A stretch of 64,000 nt of DNA from Streptomyces sp. GS7 (lineage in GTDB: Bacteria; Actinomycetota; Actinomycetes; Streptomycetales; Streptomycetaceae). Under the pieces are notes generated by a model. It saw only the letters and a list, made by a program, of their open reading frames with translations, had not been told where the DNA came from and did not search any database. Shown in pieces: positions 17,303-26,847 of this stretch (positions are counted from its first letter, which is position 1; each line of letters opens with the position of its first letter). Location of the stretch: NCBI RefSeq assembly GCF_009834125.1, contig NZ_CP047146.1, positions 2,163,501-2,227,500 on the forward strand, read 5' to 3'. The position numbers and the translations under genes are program-made.

Positions 17303-18682
17303 ATGCCGGAGCAAAGGGCGCGACGCGCGCGGCCGTGGTCGGCCGCAACGGCGGCCGGGTGCGCCGCGGTGCTGGTCGCCCAGCTCGTCGGCTGCGCGCC
17401 CTCGACCCGGCCGACCGACGAGTACCCCGGTGCCCAGCGGATGCTGGACGCCCGGGCGGCGGCCGTCCGGCGGCACGACGCCGCGGCCTTCCTGGCCACC
17501 GTCGACCCCCGGGCCGCCGGGTTCCGCGGCCGGCAGCGGCAGGTCATCGGCAACCTCGCGGCGGTCCCGGTCGCCGACTGGCACTACGACCTGGTCTCCA
17601 CCGGTGCCTTCACGCTCCCGGAGGGCGGCACCGACCGGCGGCTGGCCGCGCAGGTCCGGCTCAGCTACCGCCTGAGGGGCTTCGACACCGCCCCGGTCAC
17701 CTCCCTCCAGTACCTGACCCTGACCGAGCGCTCCGGCCGCTGGCTGGTCTCCTCCGACACGGACGGCGCGGCGGACGGCCGCAGTGGCACCGGCCAGCTG
17801 TGGGAGCAGGGCCCGGTGCGGGTGGTGCGCGGCCGGTACAGCCTGGTCCTGGGCGGTACGGGCAACCCGGCGCGGCTGCGGGATCTGGCGGACCGGGTGG
17901 ACGCGGCGGTGCCCGCGGTCTCCGCGGCCTGGAAGGGGAAGTGGGCGGGGAAGGTGGTGGTGGAGGCACCGGACACCCTCGCCCGGATGGCGCAGCTGAT
18001 GGGCGGCGACGACCCGACCGCGTACACCGGGATCGCGGCCGTCACCACCGGCGAGGCGGGCGCCTCGCCGGCCGCGCCCGCGGACCGGGTGATCGTCAAC
18101 CCGGACGCGTACGAGGAGCTCAACGACCTGGGCCGCACCGTCGTCCTCACCCACGAGACCACCCATGTCGCCACCCGCACGCTCACCACGCCCGCCACCC
18201 CGCTGTGGCTCTCCGAGGGCTTCGCGGACTGGGTCGCTTATCGCGGCGTGCACCGCCGGCCGGCGGCGACCGCGCCGGAGCTCTCCCGGGCGGTGGCCGC
18301 CGGCCGACCGCCGCGGCGGCTGCCGACCGACGGCGACTTCGGCTTCCGGGCGGGCGCGGAGCGGCTGGCAACGGCGTACGAGGGCGGCTGGCTGGCCTGC
18401 CGGATGATCGCCGAGAAGTGGGGCGAGGCCCGGCTGATCGCCTTCTACCGGGACACCGGGCGCCGTGGGATCCGTACGGCGGCGGGGGCCGTGAGGGCGC
18501 CGATGGAGGCGCGGACGGCCGGCTCCGCGGCCTCGGCGTCCCCGTCGCCCGCGGTGGGCGGCGGCGACCGGCAGTCGGCCCGCACCGCGGCGGTGGACCG
18601 CGCGCTGCGCGATCAACTCGGCGTCGGACTGGCCGAGTTCACCGCGATGTGGCGCGCGTATGTGCAGCGCCAGCTGAAGTGA
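17303..18682 (+). CDS. Putative gluzincin-type metallopeptidase lipoprotein
   Basis: 459 residues with an N-terminal signal and a lipobox-like VGC (Cys about 32). The middle carries LTHETTHVAT, which fits the HExxH zinc motif, and a downstream LSEGFADWVAY supplies the third, glutamate ligand, as in peptidase-MA-like enzymes. A low-complexity Ala/Ser/Gly insert lies near 390-425. Active outside the membrane if functional. Its 3' end overlaps the convergent GT87 gene by 44 bp. Substrate unknown. Confidence 0.75.
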   Translation: MPEQRARRARPWSAATAAGCAAVLVAQLVGCAPSTRPTDEYPGAQRMLDARAAAVRRHDAAAFLATVDPRAAGFRGRQRQVIGNLAAVPVADWHYDLVSTGAFTLPEGGTDRRLAAQVRLSYRLRGFDTAPVTSLQYLTLTERSGRWLVSSDTDGAADGRSGTGQLWEQGPVRVVRGRYSLVLGGTGNPARLRDLADRVDAAVPAVSAAWKGKWAGKVVVEAPDTLARMAQLMGGDDPTAYTGIAAVTTGEAGASPAAPADRVIVNPDAYEELNDLGRTVVLTHETTHVATRTLTTPATPLWLSEGFADWVAYRGVHRRPAATAPELSRAVAAGRPPRRLPTDGDFGFRAGAERLATAYEGGWLACRMIAEKWGEARLIAFYRDTGRRGIRTAAGAVRAPMEARTAGSAASASPSPAVGGGDRQSARTAAVDRALRDQLGVGLAEFTAMWRAYVQRQLK

Positions 18683-19919
18683 CCGCGGGGCGCGCGCCCG
18701 GTACCCCGGCGCGCACCGTGGCGTCGCGACCGCCGCGGGTGGCCGCCCACAGCCGGCGGCAGGCGCTCAGCGAAGCGGTCACCAGCAGGCCGTTGCGGAG
18801 CAGCAGCAGGGTGATGCCCTGGGGGGTGCTGCCCACCACCTCCGCGAAGCAGATCGGGAACTCCAGCAGGGTGACCCCCGTCGCCAGCAGGACGAGGGCC
18901 GCCGGCCACCCCTGCCGGCTGCCCCGTACGGTCCGGCACACCGCGGCCAGCCCGACCAGCCACAGCAGGTACTGCGGGCTGATCACCCTGCTGGTGGTGG
19001 TGAACAGCAGGGCGGCGGTGAACGCGGCGTCGGGGAGCACCGCGGCGGTCAGCTCCCGGGCGCGCAGCCGCCACAGCACCAGCCAGCCCCCGGCGGCGGC
19101 GGTCAGCGCCAGCGCCAGGGCGCTGACCAACGTGACGCCGGGGCCGAGGAATTCCACCGAGCCGTAGTTGAGCAGCACCTCGCCGCCCCAGCCGAAGTGC
19201 CGGGCGATGTGGAAGACCAGCGCGCCCAGCGACTCGATCTCCGTACCCCGGTCGCGCTGGAAGGTGACGAACGCCAGCGCGCCCGGCGCCAGCGCCACGG
19301 CGCACAGCGTCAGCCCGGCGGCCCAGCCCGCCGCGTGGCCCCACAGGGCGCGCGCCCGGCGCCCGCGCAGCGGCGCCCCGGCCAGCAGCAGTGCCGGCCA
19401 GACCTTCAGCAGCGTGCCGAAGGCGATCAGGGCGCCCGCGACCCGGGGCCGCCGGACCGCCGCGTACAGGGCGGCGACGGCCACCGCGGTGACCATCAGG
19501 TCGTAGCGGGCGTACGCGGTCGGGCCGAGCAGCGCGACGCCGACGGTCCACACCCAGGCGCCGGCGGTGCGGTGCCCGGCCCGGTGCCCGGCGCGCAGCA
19601 GCAGCGCCAGCACCGCGGCGTCGGCGGCCAGGACCAGCACGGCGAACGCGGTGGCGTAGGGGAGGAACGGCAGCAGGCCGGGGGCCAGGACCGGCAGGGC
19701 GGCGGCCGGTGGGTACTGCCAGGTCACGTCGTCCAGGGGGAAGCTGCCGGACTTCAGGACCTCGGACCAGCCCTGGTAGATCATCGAGACGTCGGTGGTG
19801 ACGTCGGGGCCGGGGAGCACCAGCACCCCCAGTACGCACAGCAGTAAGAGTGCCCGGGTCGCGGCCCATACCGCCACCGGGGGCCCCGCCGCGCGCGCCC
19901 TGCTGCCGGTGCTGCTCAT
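18639..19919 (-). CDS. GT87-type (DUF2029) polyprenyl-phosphate mannosyltransferase-like membrane protein
   Basis: 426 residues, mostly hydrophobic, with about ten or more membrane helices. The early extracellular loop with DVSMIYQGW and PPAAALPVL is typical of the DUF2029/GT87 family, which uses lipid-linked mannose. ATG at 19919 has a GGGGAGACG ribosome site. It is divergent from a PimB'-like gene, and the comparable Mycobacterium gene builds mannan on PIMs and lipomannan. The exact acceptor is unknown. Confidence 0.8.
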   Translation of the reverse strand: MSSTGSRARAAGPPVAVWAATRALLLLCVLGVLVLPGPDVTTDVSMIYQGWSEVLKSGSFPLDDVTWQYPPAAALPVLAPGLLPFLPYATAFAVLVLAADAAVLALLLRAGHRAGHRTAGAWVWTVGVALLGPTAYARYDLMVTAVAVAALYAAVRRPRVAGALIAFGTLLKVWPALLLAGAPLRGRRARALWGHAAGWAAGLTLCAVALAPGALAFVTFQRDRGTEIESLGALVFHIARHFGWGGEVLLNYGSVEFLGPGVTLVSALALALTAAAGGWLVLWRLRARELTAAVLPDAAFTAALLFTTTSRVISPQYLLWLVGLAAVCRTVRGSRQGWPAALVLLATGVTLLEFPICFAEVVGSTPQGITLLLLRNGLLVTASLSACRRLWAATRGGRDATVRAGVPGARPAVTSAGAAHTRATSR

Positions 19920-20156
19920 CGTCTCCCCGTCGGTCGTCGGCCGCCCTGCCTGCATGATCATGATGACGCCGCCGGCCGGTCGCGCACATCGCGGACCGCC
20001 GGGTGGGCGTGCCGGGAGGGGTCCGGTCGGGTGTGCCGGGGCGCGCCGCTCGCGGCCGGCCGCCTACCCGGTACTGTCGGGCTCAACCGCCCGTACCGCC
20101 GGGGGCCGGACCGCCCGCCGGCGCTGCCCACCGACCCCGTCCGCCGAGAGACCGCC

Positions 20157-21299
20157 GTGCACAAGACCCTCATCGTCACCAACGACTTCCCGCCCCGGCC
20201 GGGCGGCATCCAGGCATTCCTGCACAGCATGGCGCTGCGGCTGGACCCCTCGCAGGTCGTGGTCTACGCCTCGACCTGGAAGCGGAGCGAGGAGGGTCGC
20301 GCGGCCACCGCCGCCTTCGACGCCGAGCAGCCGTTCCCGGTGGTGCGGGACCGTACGACGATGCTGCTGCCGACGCCCCGGGTGACCCGGCGGGCGGTCT
20401 CCCTGCTGCGCGAACACGGCTGCTCCTCGGTGTGGTTCGGGGCCGCCGCCCCGCTGGGGCTGATGGCCCCGGCGCTCCGTTCGGCCGGCGCCCGCCGCGT
20501 CGTGGCGACCACCCACGGCCACGAGGCGGGCTGGGCGCAGCTGCCCGCCGCCCGGCGGCTGCTGCGCCGGATCGGCGAGGGCACCGACACCCTCACCTAC
20601 CTCGGCGAGTACACCCGCTCGCGGATCGCCGCCGCGCTCACCCCGGAAGCCGCCGCCCGGATGGTCCAACTCCCGCCCGGCGTCGACGAGAAGACCTTCC
20701 ACCCGGGCTCGGGCGGCGACGCGGTGCGCGCCCGCCTCGGGCTCGCCGGCCGCCCGGTGGTCGTCTGCGTCTCCCGGCTCGTTCCGCGCAAGGGCCAGGA
20801 CACCCTCATCGAGGCGATGCCGGCGGTCGTCGCGGAGGTGCCGGACGCGGTGCTGCTGATCGTGGGCGGCGGCCCGTACGAGGAGCAACTGCACGCCCTG
20901 GCAATGGAGAAGGGCGTCGCCGACGCGGTCCGCTTCACCGGCGCGGTCCCCTGGGAGGAGCTGCCGGCCCACTACGGCGCGGGCGACGTCTTCGCGATGC
21001 CCTGCCGCACCCGCCGCGGCGGCCTCGACGTGGAGGGCCTGGGCATCGTCTACCTGGAGGCGTCCGCCACCGGGCTCCCGGTCGTCGCGGGCGACTCGGG
21101 CGGCGCTCCGGACGCGGTCCTGGACGGCGAGACCGGCTGGGTGGTCCCCGGTGGCTCCCCGGCGGCCACCGCCGAACGCCTCGTCACCCTCCTCAAGGAC
21201 CCGGAGCTGCGCCGCGCCATGGGCGAGCGCGGCCGTGCCTGGGTGGAGGAGAAGTGGCGCTGGGACCTGCTGGCGGAGCGGCTGAAGGCACTGCTGTAA
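20157..21299 (+). CDS. pimB: PimB'-like GT4 glycosyltransferase
   Basis: 380-residue GT-B enzyme of family GT4. The start LIVTNDFPPRPGGIQAFL matches the PimB' phosphatidyl-myo-inositol mannosyltransferase pattern, and the C-terminal half has VSRLVPRKGQDTL and the E-x7-E type motif in VEGLGIVYLEASATGLPVV. It should transfer mannose from GDP-Man to PIM1 on the cytoplasmic side. GTG start at 20157. Divergent from the GT87 gene, a pairing that supports a mannolipid role. The gene name is by homology only. Confidence 0.8.
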   Translation: MHKTLIVTNDFPPRPGGIQAFLHSMALRLDPSQVVVYASTWKRSEEGRAATAAFDAEQPFPVVRDRTTMLLPTPRVTRRAVSLLREHGCSSVWFGAAAPLGLMAPALRSAGARRVVATTHGHEAGWAQLPAARRLLRRIGEGTDTLTYLGEYTRSRIAAALTPEAAARMVQLPPGVDEKTFHPGSGGDAVRARLGLAGRPVVVCVSRLVPRKGQDTLIEAMPAVVAEVPDAVLLIVGGGPYEEQLHALAMEKGVADAVRFTGAVPWEELPAHYGAGDVFAMPCRTRRGGLDVEGLGIVYLEASATGLPVVAGDSGGAPDAVLDGETGWVVPGGSPAATAERLVTLLKDPELRRAMGERGRAWVEEKWRWDLLAERLKALL

Positions 21300-21369
21300 G
21301 AACTGCCGCAGGAACGGCTGTGGGCGCCCTGCGGGAGCGGCGGATACGGCAACTCCGGGGGCGCACACA

Positions 21370-21410
21370 GGAATCCGCCGCCGCGGCGAGCAGCCACGAC
21401 GGCGGATTCC
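21370..21410. terminator. Bidirectional terminator between pimB and acyl-CoA synthetase
   Basis: 11-bp stem GGAATCCGCCG/CGGCGGATTCC with a 19-nt loop in the 151-bp convergent gap. Confidence 0.65.
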
Positions 21411-21450
21411 GGTGGTTCCGGGCACTCGGCGCACCCTACGGGGGACCGGC

Positions 21451-23247
21451 CTACCCCCGGTAGATCGCCTCGATCTCCTCGGCGAAGTCCTTGGCCACCA
21501 CGTTCCGCTTCAGCTTCAGCGACGGGGTGACATGGCCCGACTCCTCGGTGAACTGGTTCGGCAGGATACGGAACTTGCGGACCGACTCGGCCTTGGAGAC
21601 CGCCGCGTTGCCGTCGTCGACCGCGCGCTGGACGGCGGCCAGCAGCTCCGGGTCGCCGGTGATGTCGGCGGGCTTCACGTCGGCCGGGTGGCCGTGCTCC
21701 TCGGCCCAGCGGGGGAGGAACTCCTCGTCGAGGGTGATCAGGGCGCCGATGAAGGGGCGCCCGTCGCCGACGACCATGCACTCGGCGATCAGGGCGTGGG
21801 CGCGGATGCGGTCCTCGATGACGACGGGGGCGACGTTCTTGCCGCCCGCGGTGACCAGTATTTCCTTCTTGCGGCCGGTGATGGCGAGGTAGCCGTCCTC
21901 GTCGAGGGTGCCGATGTCGCCGGTGTGGAACCAGCCGTCGGACAGCGCCTCCTGGGTGGCCGTCGGGTTGTTCCAGTACTCGCTGAAGAGGTGCTCGCCG
22001 TGCAGCAGCACCTCGCCGTCGTCGGCGATCCGGACGACGGAGCCGGGCAGCGGCTGGCCGACCGTGCCGATCTTCTGCCGGTCCCAGGGGTTGAAGGCGG
22101 TGGCCGCACAGGACTCCGTGAGGCCGTAGCCCTCCAGGACGGTGAAGCCGATGCCGCGGTAGAAGTGGCCCAGCCGCTCGCCGAGCGGGGCGCCGCCGGA
22201 GATGGCGTGGCCGGCCCGGCCGCCGAGGACGGCCCGCAGCTTGCCGTAGACCAGCCGGTCGAAGACCTTGTACGTGAACTTCAGCCCGAAGGACGGCCCG
22301 GCGGGGGTGTCCAGCGCGCGGCTGTAGGCGATCGCGGTCTCCGCCGCCTTGTCGAAGATCTTGCCCTTGCCCTCGGCCTGGGCCTTGGCGCGCGCCGAGT
22401 TGTAGACCTTCTCGAAGACCCGGGGGACGCCCAGGATCATCGTCGGCCGGAAGGAGGCGAGGTCGTCGGTGAGGTTCTTGATGTCCGGCGCGTGGCCCAG
22501 CTTGATGGGCGCCATGACCGAGGCGACCTGGACCAGCCGGCCGAAGACGTGCGCGATGGGGAGGAAGAGCAGGACCGAGGAGTCGCCGGTGCGGAAGAGC
22601 GGGCGCAGCCGCTCGACGATGTTGCCGCACTCCGCGAAGAAGCTGCGGTGGCTGAGCACGCAGCCCTTGGGCCGGCCGGTGGTGCCGGAGGTGTAGACGA
22701 TCGTGGCGGGCGAGTCCGCGTCGGCCAGCGCGCTGCGGGCGTCGACCTCGTTGTCGGAGATGCCGTCGCCGGCGGCCCGCAGCCGGGCGATCGCGTCCCG
22801 TTCGATCTGCCAGACGTTCGCCAGGTCGGGCAGCCGGTCGCGGACCGACTCGACGGTGGCCTCATGGGCGGGCGTCTCCACCAGGCAGGCGACCGCGCCC
22901 GAGTCGCCGAGGATCCACTGGATCTGCTCGGCGGAACTGGTCTCGTACACGGGGACGGTGATGGCGCCGGCGCTCCAGATGGCGAAGTCCAGCAGCGTCC
23001 ACTCGTAGCGGGTGCGCGACATCAGGCCGACCCGGTCGCCGGGCTGAATGCCGGCGGCCATCAGGCCCTTGGCGGTGGCGCGGACCTCGGCGAGGAAGGT
23101 GACGGCGGTGACGTCCTGCCACGTCCCGTTCACCTTCCGTCCCAGGACCGCAACATCCGGGTGCTGCGCGGCATTTCTGCGGATAAGGTCCGTCAGGTTG
23201 CCGTCCGCGGGGACCTCGTACAGGGCCGGAAGGCTGAACTCGCGCAA
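21451..23247 (-). CDS. Long-chain acyl-CoA synthetase (FadD15-like)
   Basis: 598-residue AMP-forming enzyme that activates fatty acids to acyl-CoA. Motifs: VYTSGTTGRPKGCVLSH (ATP loop), GYGLTESCAATAF, and GWFHTGDIGTLDEDGYLAITGRKKE in the C-terminal domain. The start is a TTG with AGGAG 8-9 nt upstream. The protein is of the large bacterial/FadD15 class. Convergent with the pimB-like gene; in M. tuberculosis fadD15 also adjoins pimB'. Confidence 0.93.
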   Translation of the reverse strand: MREFSLPALYEVPADGNLTDLIRRNAAQHPDVAVLGRKVNGTWQDVTAVTFLAEVRATAKGLMAAGIQPGDRVGLMSRTRYEWTLLDFAIWSAGAITVPVYETSSAEQIQWILGDSGAVACLVETPAHEATVESVRDRLPDLANVWQIERDAIARLRAAGDGISDNEVDARSALADADSPATIVYTSGTTGRPKGCVLSHRSFFAECGNIVERLRPLFRTGDSSVLLFLPIAHVFGRLVQVASVMAPIKLGHAPDIKNLTDDLASFRPTMILGVPRVFEKVYNSARAKAQAEGKGKIFDKAAETAIAYSRALDTPAGPSFGLKFTYKVFDRLVYGKLRAVLGGRAGHAISGGAPLGERLGHFYRGIGFTVLEGYGLTESCAATAFNPWDRQKIGTVGQPLPGSVVRIADDGEVLLHGEHLFSEYWNNPTATQEALSDGWFHTGDIGTLDEDGYLAITGRKKEILVTAGGKNVAPVVIEDRIRAHALIAECMVVGDGRPFIGALITLDEEFLPRWAEEHGHPADVKPADITGDPELLAAVQRAVDDGNAAVSKAESVRKFRILPNQFTEESGHVTPSLKLKRNVVAKDFAEEIEAIYRG

Positions 23248-23521
23248 GACTGCTGCTCCTCGAAAGCGCCGGCGCCACGACGCTGTGTGCGCACCGGCTT
23301 GCGGTCCATGATCATGCGGGGGTATTGGACTGCCCGGACGTTACCCACCGGTATTGGTTTTGGGATAGGGGGTCGCGGCCAGATGTTCGATGCGTCACAT
23401 GCTGGGGACACGTCATAAGACTGCACCGCGCAGACTAAACCAGGCCAATGGTGACCCGAAAGTAACCGCCGGGCACCGGACCGGCCTCCCGCCTCCGGGC
23501 GGAGGGATCTAGGGTGACGCC

Positions 23522-24298
23522 ATGCGCGTGCATGTGGTCAGTGACGTCCATGGCAACAGCCGGGACCTCGCCGCGGCGGGGAACGGGGCGGACGCCCTGG
23601 TGTGCCTCGGCGACCTGGTCCTCTTCCTCGACTACGCCGACCACTCGCGCGGCATCTTCCCCGACCTCTTCGGGGTCGCCAACGCCGACACCCTGGTCGA
23701 GCTGCGCACCGCCCGCCGCTTCGACGAGGCCCGTGAGCTGGGGCGCCGGCTGTGGGGTGAGCTGGACCGGACCGGCGCGAGCCGCGAGGCGGTCATCGAG
23801 GGCGCGGTCCGACGGCAGTACGCCGACCTCTTCGCCGCGTTCCCCACCCCCACGTACGCCACCTACGGCAACGTCGACATGCCCCGCCTGTGGCCCGAAT
23901 ACGCCGGGCCCGGCACCACCGTCCTCGACGGTCAGCGGGTGGAGATCGGCGGCCGGGTCTTCGGCTTCGTCGGCGGCGGCCTGAGCACCCCGATGAGGAC
24001 CCCGTACGAGATCAGCGACGAGGAGTACGCCGCCAAGGTCGAGGCGGTCGGCGAGGTGGACGTGCTGTGCACCCACATCCCGCCGGACGTCCCCGAGCTC
24101 TGCTACGACACCGTCGCCCGCCGCTTCGAACGCGGCAGCGCGGCCCTGCTGCACGCCATCCGCACCACCAGGCCGCGCTACTCCCTGTTCGGGCACGTCC
24201 ACCAGCCGCTCGCCCGCAGGGCCCGGATCGGCAGTACGGAATGCGTCAATGTCGGGCACTTCAATGCGACCGGGACGCCCTACGTACTGGAGTGGTGA
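23522..24298 (+). CDS. Calcineurin-like metallophosphoesterase
   Basis: 258 residues with the full motif set: DVHGN, LGDLV, YGNVD, CTHIPPD and GHVHQP. The residues between GDLV and YGNVD form a longer helical insert (about 40-115) than in minimal enzymes. ATG start. It should hydrolyse phosphomono- or diesters with two metals; the substrate is unknown. Stands alone, divergent from the acyl-CoA synthetase across a 274-bp gap in which I see no defined site. Confidence 0.88.
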   Translation: MRVHVVSDVHGNSRDLAAAGNGADALVCLGDLVLFLDYADHSRGIFPDLFGVANADTLVELRTARRFDEARELGRRLWGELDRTGASREAVIEGAVRRQYADLFAAFPTPTYATYGNVDMPRLWPEYAGPGTTVLDGQRVEIGGRVFGFVGGGLSTPMRTPYEISDEEYAAKVEAVGEVDVLCTHIPPDVPELCYDTVARRFERGSAALLHAIRTTRPRYSLFGHVHQPLARRARIGSTECVNVGHFNATGTPYVLEW

Positions 24299-24443
24299 GC
24301 CCGGTGGCGGCGGCCGTCCGGCCCGTCGTTCCGGGCCTGCTGGTGTCGGTGCGGGTTCCGCCGCGCGGTAGCCTTCAGCAGCACAGACACCGCGTTTCAG
24401 CGGCCCGGGGACCGGCATGAATCGGCATGGAGGAGTCACGGCG

Positions 24444-24926
24444 ATGGCCGAACACACCAGCTCGAACATCACGATCGAGGCGGCACCGGCCGAGGTGATG
24501 GGAGTGATCGCCGACTTCGACCGCTATCCGGAGTGGACCGGAGAGGTCAAGGAGGCCGAGGTGCTCGCCAAGGACGACCGGGGCCGCGCGGAGAAGGTGC
24601 GCCTGGTGCTGGACGCCGGCGCCATCAAGGACGACCACACCCTCGCCTACACCTGGACCGGCGAGGACGAGGTCAGCTGGTCGCTGGTCAAGTCGCAGAT
24701 GCTGCGCGTCCTGGACGGCTCGTACCGGCTCGCCGCGCTGGAGGGCGGCACCCGCACCGAGGTCACCTACCAGCTCACCGTCGACGTCAAGATCCCGATG
24801 CTCGGGATGATCAAGCGGAAGGCCGAGAAGGTCATCATCGACCGGGCGCTGGCCGGGCTGAAGAAGCGCGTCGAGAGCGGCCCCGCGGCCCCGCAGGCGT
24901 CCGGCGACGAGGCCGAGAAGAACTGA
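24444..24926 (+). CDS. SRPBCC (polyketide cyclase/START-like) protein
   Basis: 160 residues with the START-like lipid-binding fold: IEAAPAEVMGVIADFDRYPEW at the start and a long C-terminal helix. The ATG at 24444 is preferred because GGAGGA lies 9 nt upstream, rather than the earlier ATG at 24417. It ends 2 bp before the ArsA-like gene, so they form an operon; the same pair is found in mycobacteria (Rv2185c-Rv2184c, as recalled). Ligand unknown. Confidence 0.88.
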   Translation: MAEHTSSNITIEAAPAEVMGVIADFDRYPEWTGEVKEAEVLAKDDRGRAEKVRLVLDAGAIKDDHTLAYTWTGEDEVSWSLVKSQMLRVLDGSYRLAALEGGTRTEVTYQLTVDVKIPMLGMIKRKAEKVIIDRALAGLKKRVESGPAAPQASGDEAEKN

Positions 24927-24928
24927 AC

Positions 24929-26131
24929 GTGCGGACCGTCCTCGTCACCGGCACCGGCGGCGCGGGCCGCACCACGCTCGCCGCCGCGACCGCCGTGGCC
25001 GGTGCCCGGCAGGGCGCGCGGACGCTGCTGCTCACGACCCAGAGCAGTGCTCCGGAGGTGGTGCTGGGCGCCTGCCCCGGTGTGGACGCGCCCGCCCCGA
25101 TAGCCGCCGCCCCCGGTCTGCACGCCCGCCGGATCGACCCCGCCGACCGTTTCCGCCAGGAGTTCCTCTCCTTCCAGGAGCGCGCCGGCGCGGCCCTCGA
25201 CCTGCTCGGCGCGGCCCCCCTGGACGAGGACGAACTCACCGAACTCCCGGGCTCCGAAGCCTTCGCGCTGCTGCACGCGCTGCGCACCGCCCACGCCTCG
25301 GGCGACTGGCAGCTGCTGGTCGTCGACGCGCCGCCGGCCGCCGAAACGATCCGGCTGCTCGCCCTGCCAGCCCAGGTCCGACGCTACCTCCGCCGCCTGC
25401 TGCCGCCCGAGCGCCAGGCGGCGCGCGCGCTGCGCCCGGTGCTCGCCCAGCTCGCCGGCGTCCCCATGCCGGCCCAGAAGCTGTACGAGGCCGCCGAGCG
25501 CTGGGAGAGCGAACTCGCCGCCGTCCAGCGGGTGGTGGACGCCCCCGGCACCTCCGTACGCCTGGTCACCGAGGCCGGCCCGGTCGCCGCCGCCACCCTG
25601 CGCACGCTGCGCGCCGGACTCGCGCTGCACGGCCGCCGCACCGACGGCGTGCTGGTCAACCGGCTGCTGCCCACCGGCTCCGCGGACCCCTTCCTCGCCG
25701 GCCTCTCCGGCAGCCAGCAGACCGCCCTCAAGGCGCTGCGCGACGAGTTCCCCGACGTCCCCGTGCACGAGGTGCGGCACCTGGGCCGCGACCCGCAGGG
25801 CATCGACGAACTCGGCGGGCTGCTCGACGGGCCGGCCGCAGCCGACCTCCCCGCCGACCACCCCGACCCCTGGACCGTCGAGGACCGGCTGGCCGCCGAC
25901 GGCATCCTGGTGTGGCGGGTGCCGCTGCCCGGTGCCCGCCGGGAGGGCCTGGGCCTGGTGCGCCGCGGCGACGAGATCGTCGTCAGCGTCGGCCGTTTCC
26001 GGCGGATCCGCACGCTCCCCTCCGCCCTGCGCCGCTGCACCGTCTCCGGTGCCGGACTGCGCGACGGCGTCCTGGAGATCCGCTTCACCCCGGATCCGGA
26101 CCTGTGGCCGCAGAGCGGCACAAGCGACTGA
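24929..26131 (+). CDS. ArsA/GET3-like ATPase with altered P-loop
   Basis: 400 residues of the anion-transporting ATPase family: LVTGTGGAGRTTLAAATA, VVDAPPAAETIRLLALP and RTDGVLVNRLLP. The deviant Walker A normally reads GKGGVGKTT, but here both lysines are replaced (GTGGAGRTT), which would be expected to weaken ATP hydrolysis. GTG start immediately after the SRPBCC stop. In this family the role is chaperone or carrier-like; with an SRPBCC partner a lipid or membrane-protein role is plausible but unproven. Confidence 0.8.
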   Translation: MRTVLVTGTGGAGRTTLAAATAVAGARQGARTLLLTTQSSAPEVVLGACPGVDAPAPIAAAPGLHARRIDPADRFRQEFLSFQERAGAALDLLGAAPLDEDELTELPGSEAFALLHALRTAHASGDWQLLVVDAPPAAETIRLLALPAQVRRYLRRLLPPERQAARALRPVLAQLAGVPMPAQKLYEAAERWESELAAVQRVVDAPGTSVRLVTEAGPVAAATLRTLRAGLALHGRRTDGVLVNRLLPTGSADPFLAGLSGSQQTALKALRDEFPDVPVHEVRHLGRDPQGIDELGGLLDGPAAADLPADHPDPWTVEDRLAADGILVWRVPLPGARREGLGLVRRGDEIVVSVGRFRRIRTLPSALRRCTVSGAGLRDGVLEIRFTPDPDLWPQSGTSD

Positions 26132-26275
26132 ACCGCCCACCTCCCTTCGGGTACCGTCGGAGGTGTACCCGCCGTGCACAGCCCGTCCCGCAGTGCCGCG
26201 CGGCAGCGTTTCCCGGCCGTACCGGCCGTACCGCCTCGCAGCACCGCCCCGCCGCAGGAGTCCACGGAGTTCGTC

Positions 26276-26761
26276 ATGAGTGATGCCACCGAGCGCCCCG
26301 CCGACCGCAGGGCCGAGCCCGACGCCGACGCCTGGTCGGCGGCCTGCGCCGAGGACCTCGCGGCGGAGCAGGCCCGCCGCCGGGACACCTACGGCCCCCA
26401 ACCGGGCAGCGCCGCCGAGGAACTGCGCAAGCTCGCGGAGGCGGTGACCGACAAGCTCGCCGGGATCCAGCTGCCCGGCGCGCTCGGCGGGATGGCCGCG
26501 CAGAGCGCCGTCAACCAGCTGTTCCGGCAGGCCAAGGCCGCCGTGGAGCCGGTCATCGAGCGCAACCCCGATGTCTTCGACCACCTCGCGGCGGCCGGCT
26601 CCGAGCTGCTCGCCGCCTACCGCTCGGCGGTGGAGAGCAGCGAGCGCCGCTGGACCCGCGGCGCGGACACCGGCGATCGGACCGAGGGCCCGGCCGCCGG
26701 CCGGGACGACGATCCGCGCGACGACGGCCCGTCGGGCACCGAGCGGATCGATCTCGACTGA
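26276..26761 (+). CDS. DUF5304 protein upstream of glucokinase
   Basis: 161 residues: an acidic N-terminus, an amphipathic helical middle (about 40-120) and a charged Asp/Arg-rich tail. The ATG at 26276 has a GGAG site. Its position 86 bp before glkA matches S. coelicolor SCO2127, which has been reported to influence glucose kinase activity and carbon repression; that link is recalled literature, not sequence evidence. No catalytic motif is seen. Confidence 0.75.
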   Translation: MSDATERPADRRAEPDADAWSAACAEDLAAEQARRRDTYGPQPGSAAEELRKLAEAVTDKLAGIQLPGALGGMAAQSAVNQLFRQAKAAVEPVIERNPDVFDHLAAAGSELLAAYRSAVESSERRWTRGADTGDRTEGPAAGRDDDPRDDGPSGTERIDLD

Positions 26762-26847
26762 CCCCCAAGGTCCTAAGGACCAGGGAGGGACCCCCTCCTC
26801 CGGTACGGTGGGTCCCGGCGGGGTTCGAGCGAAAAACTGAGGGACAC

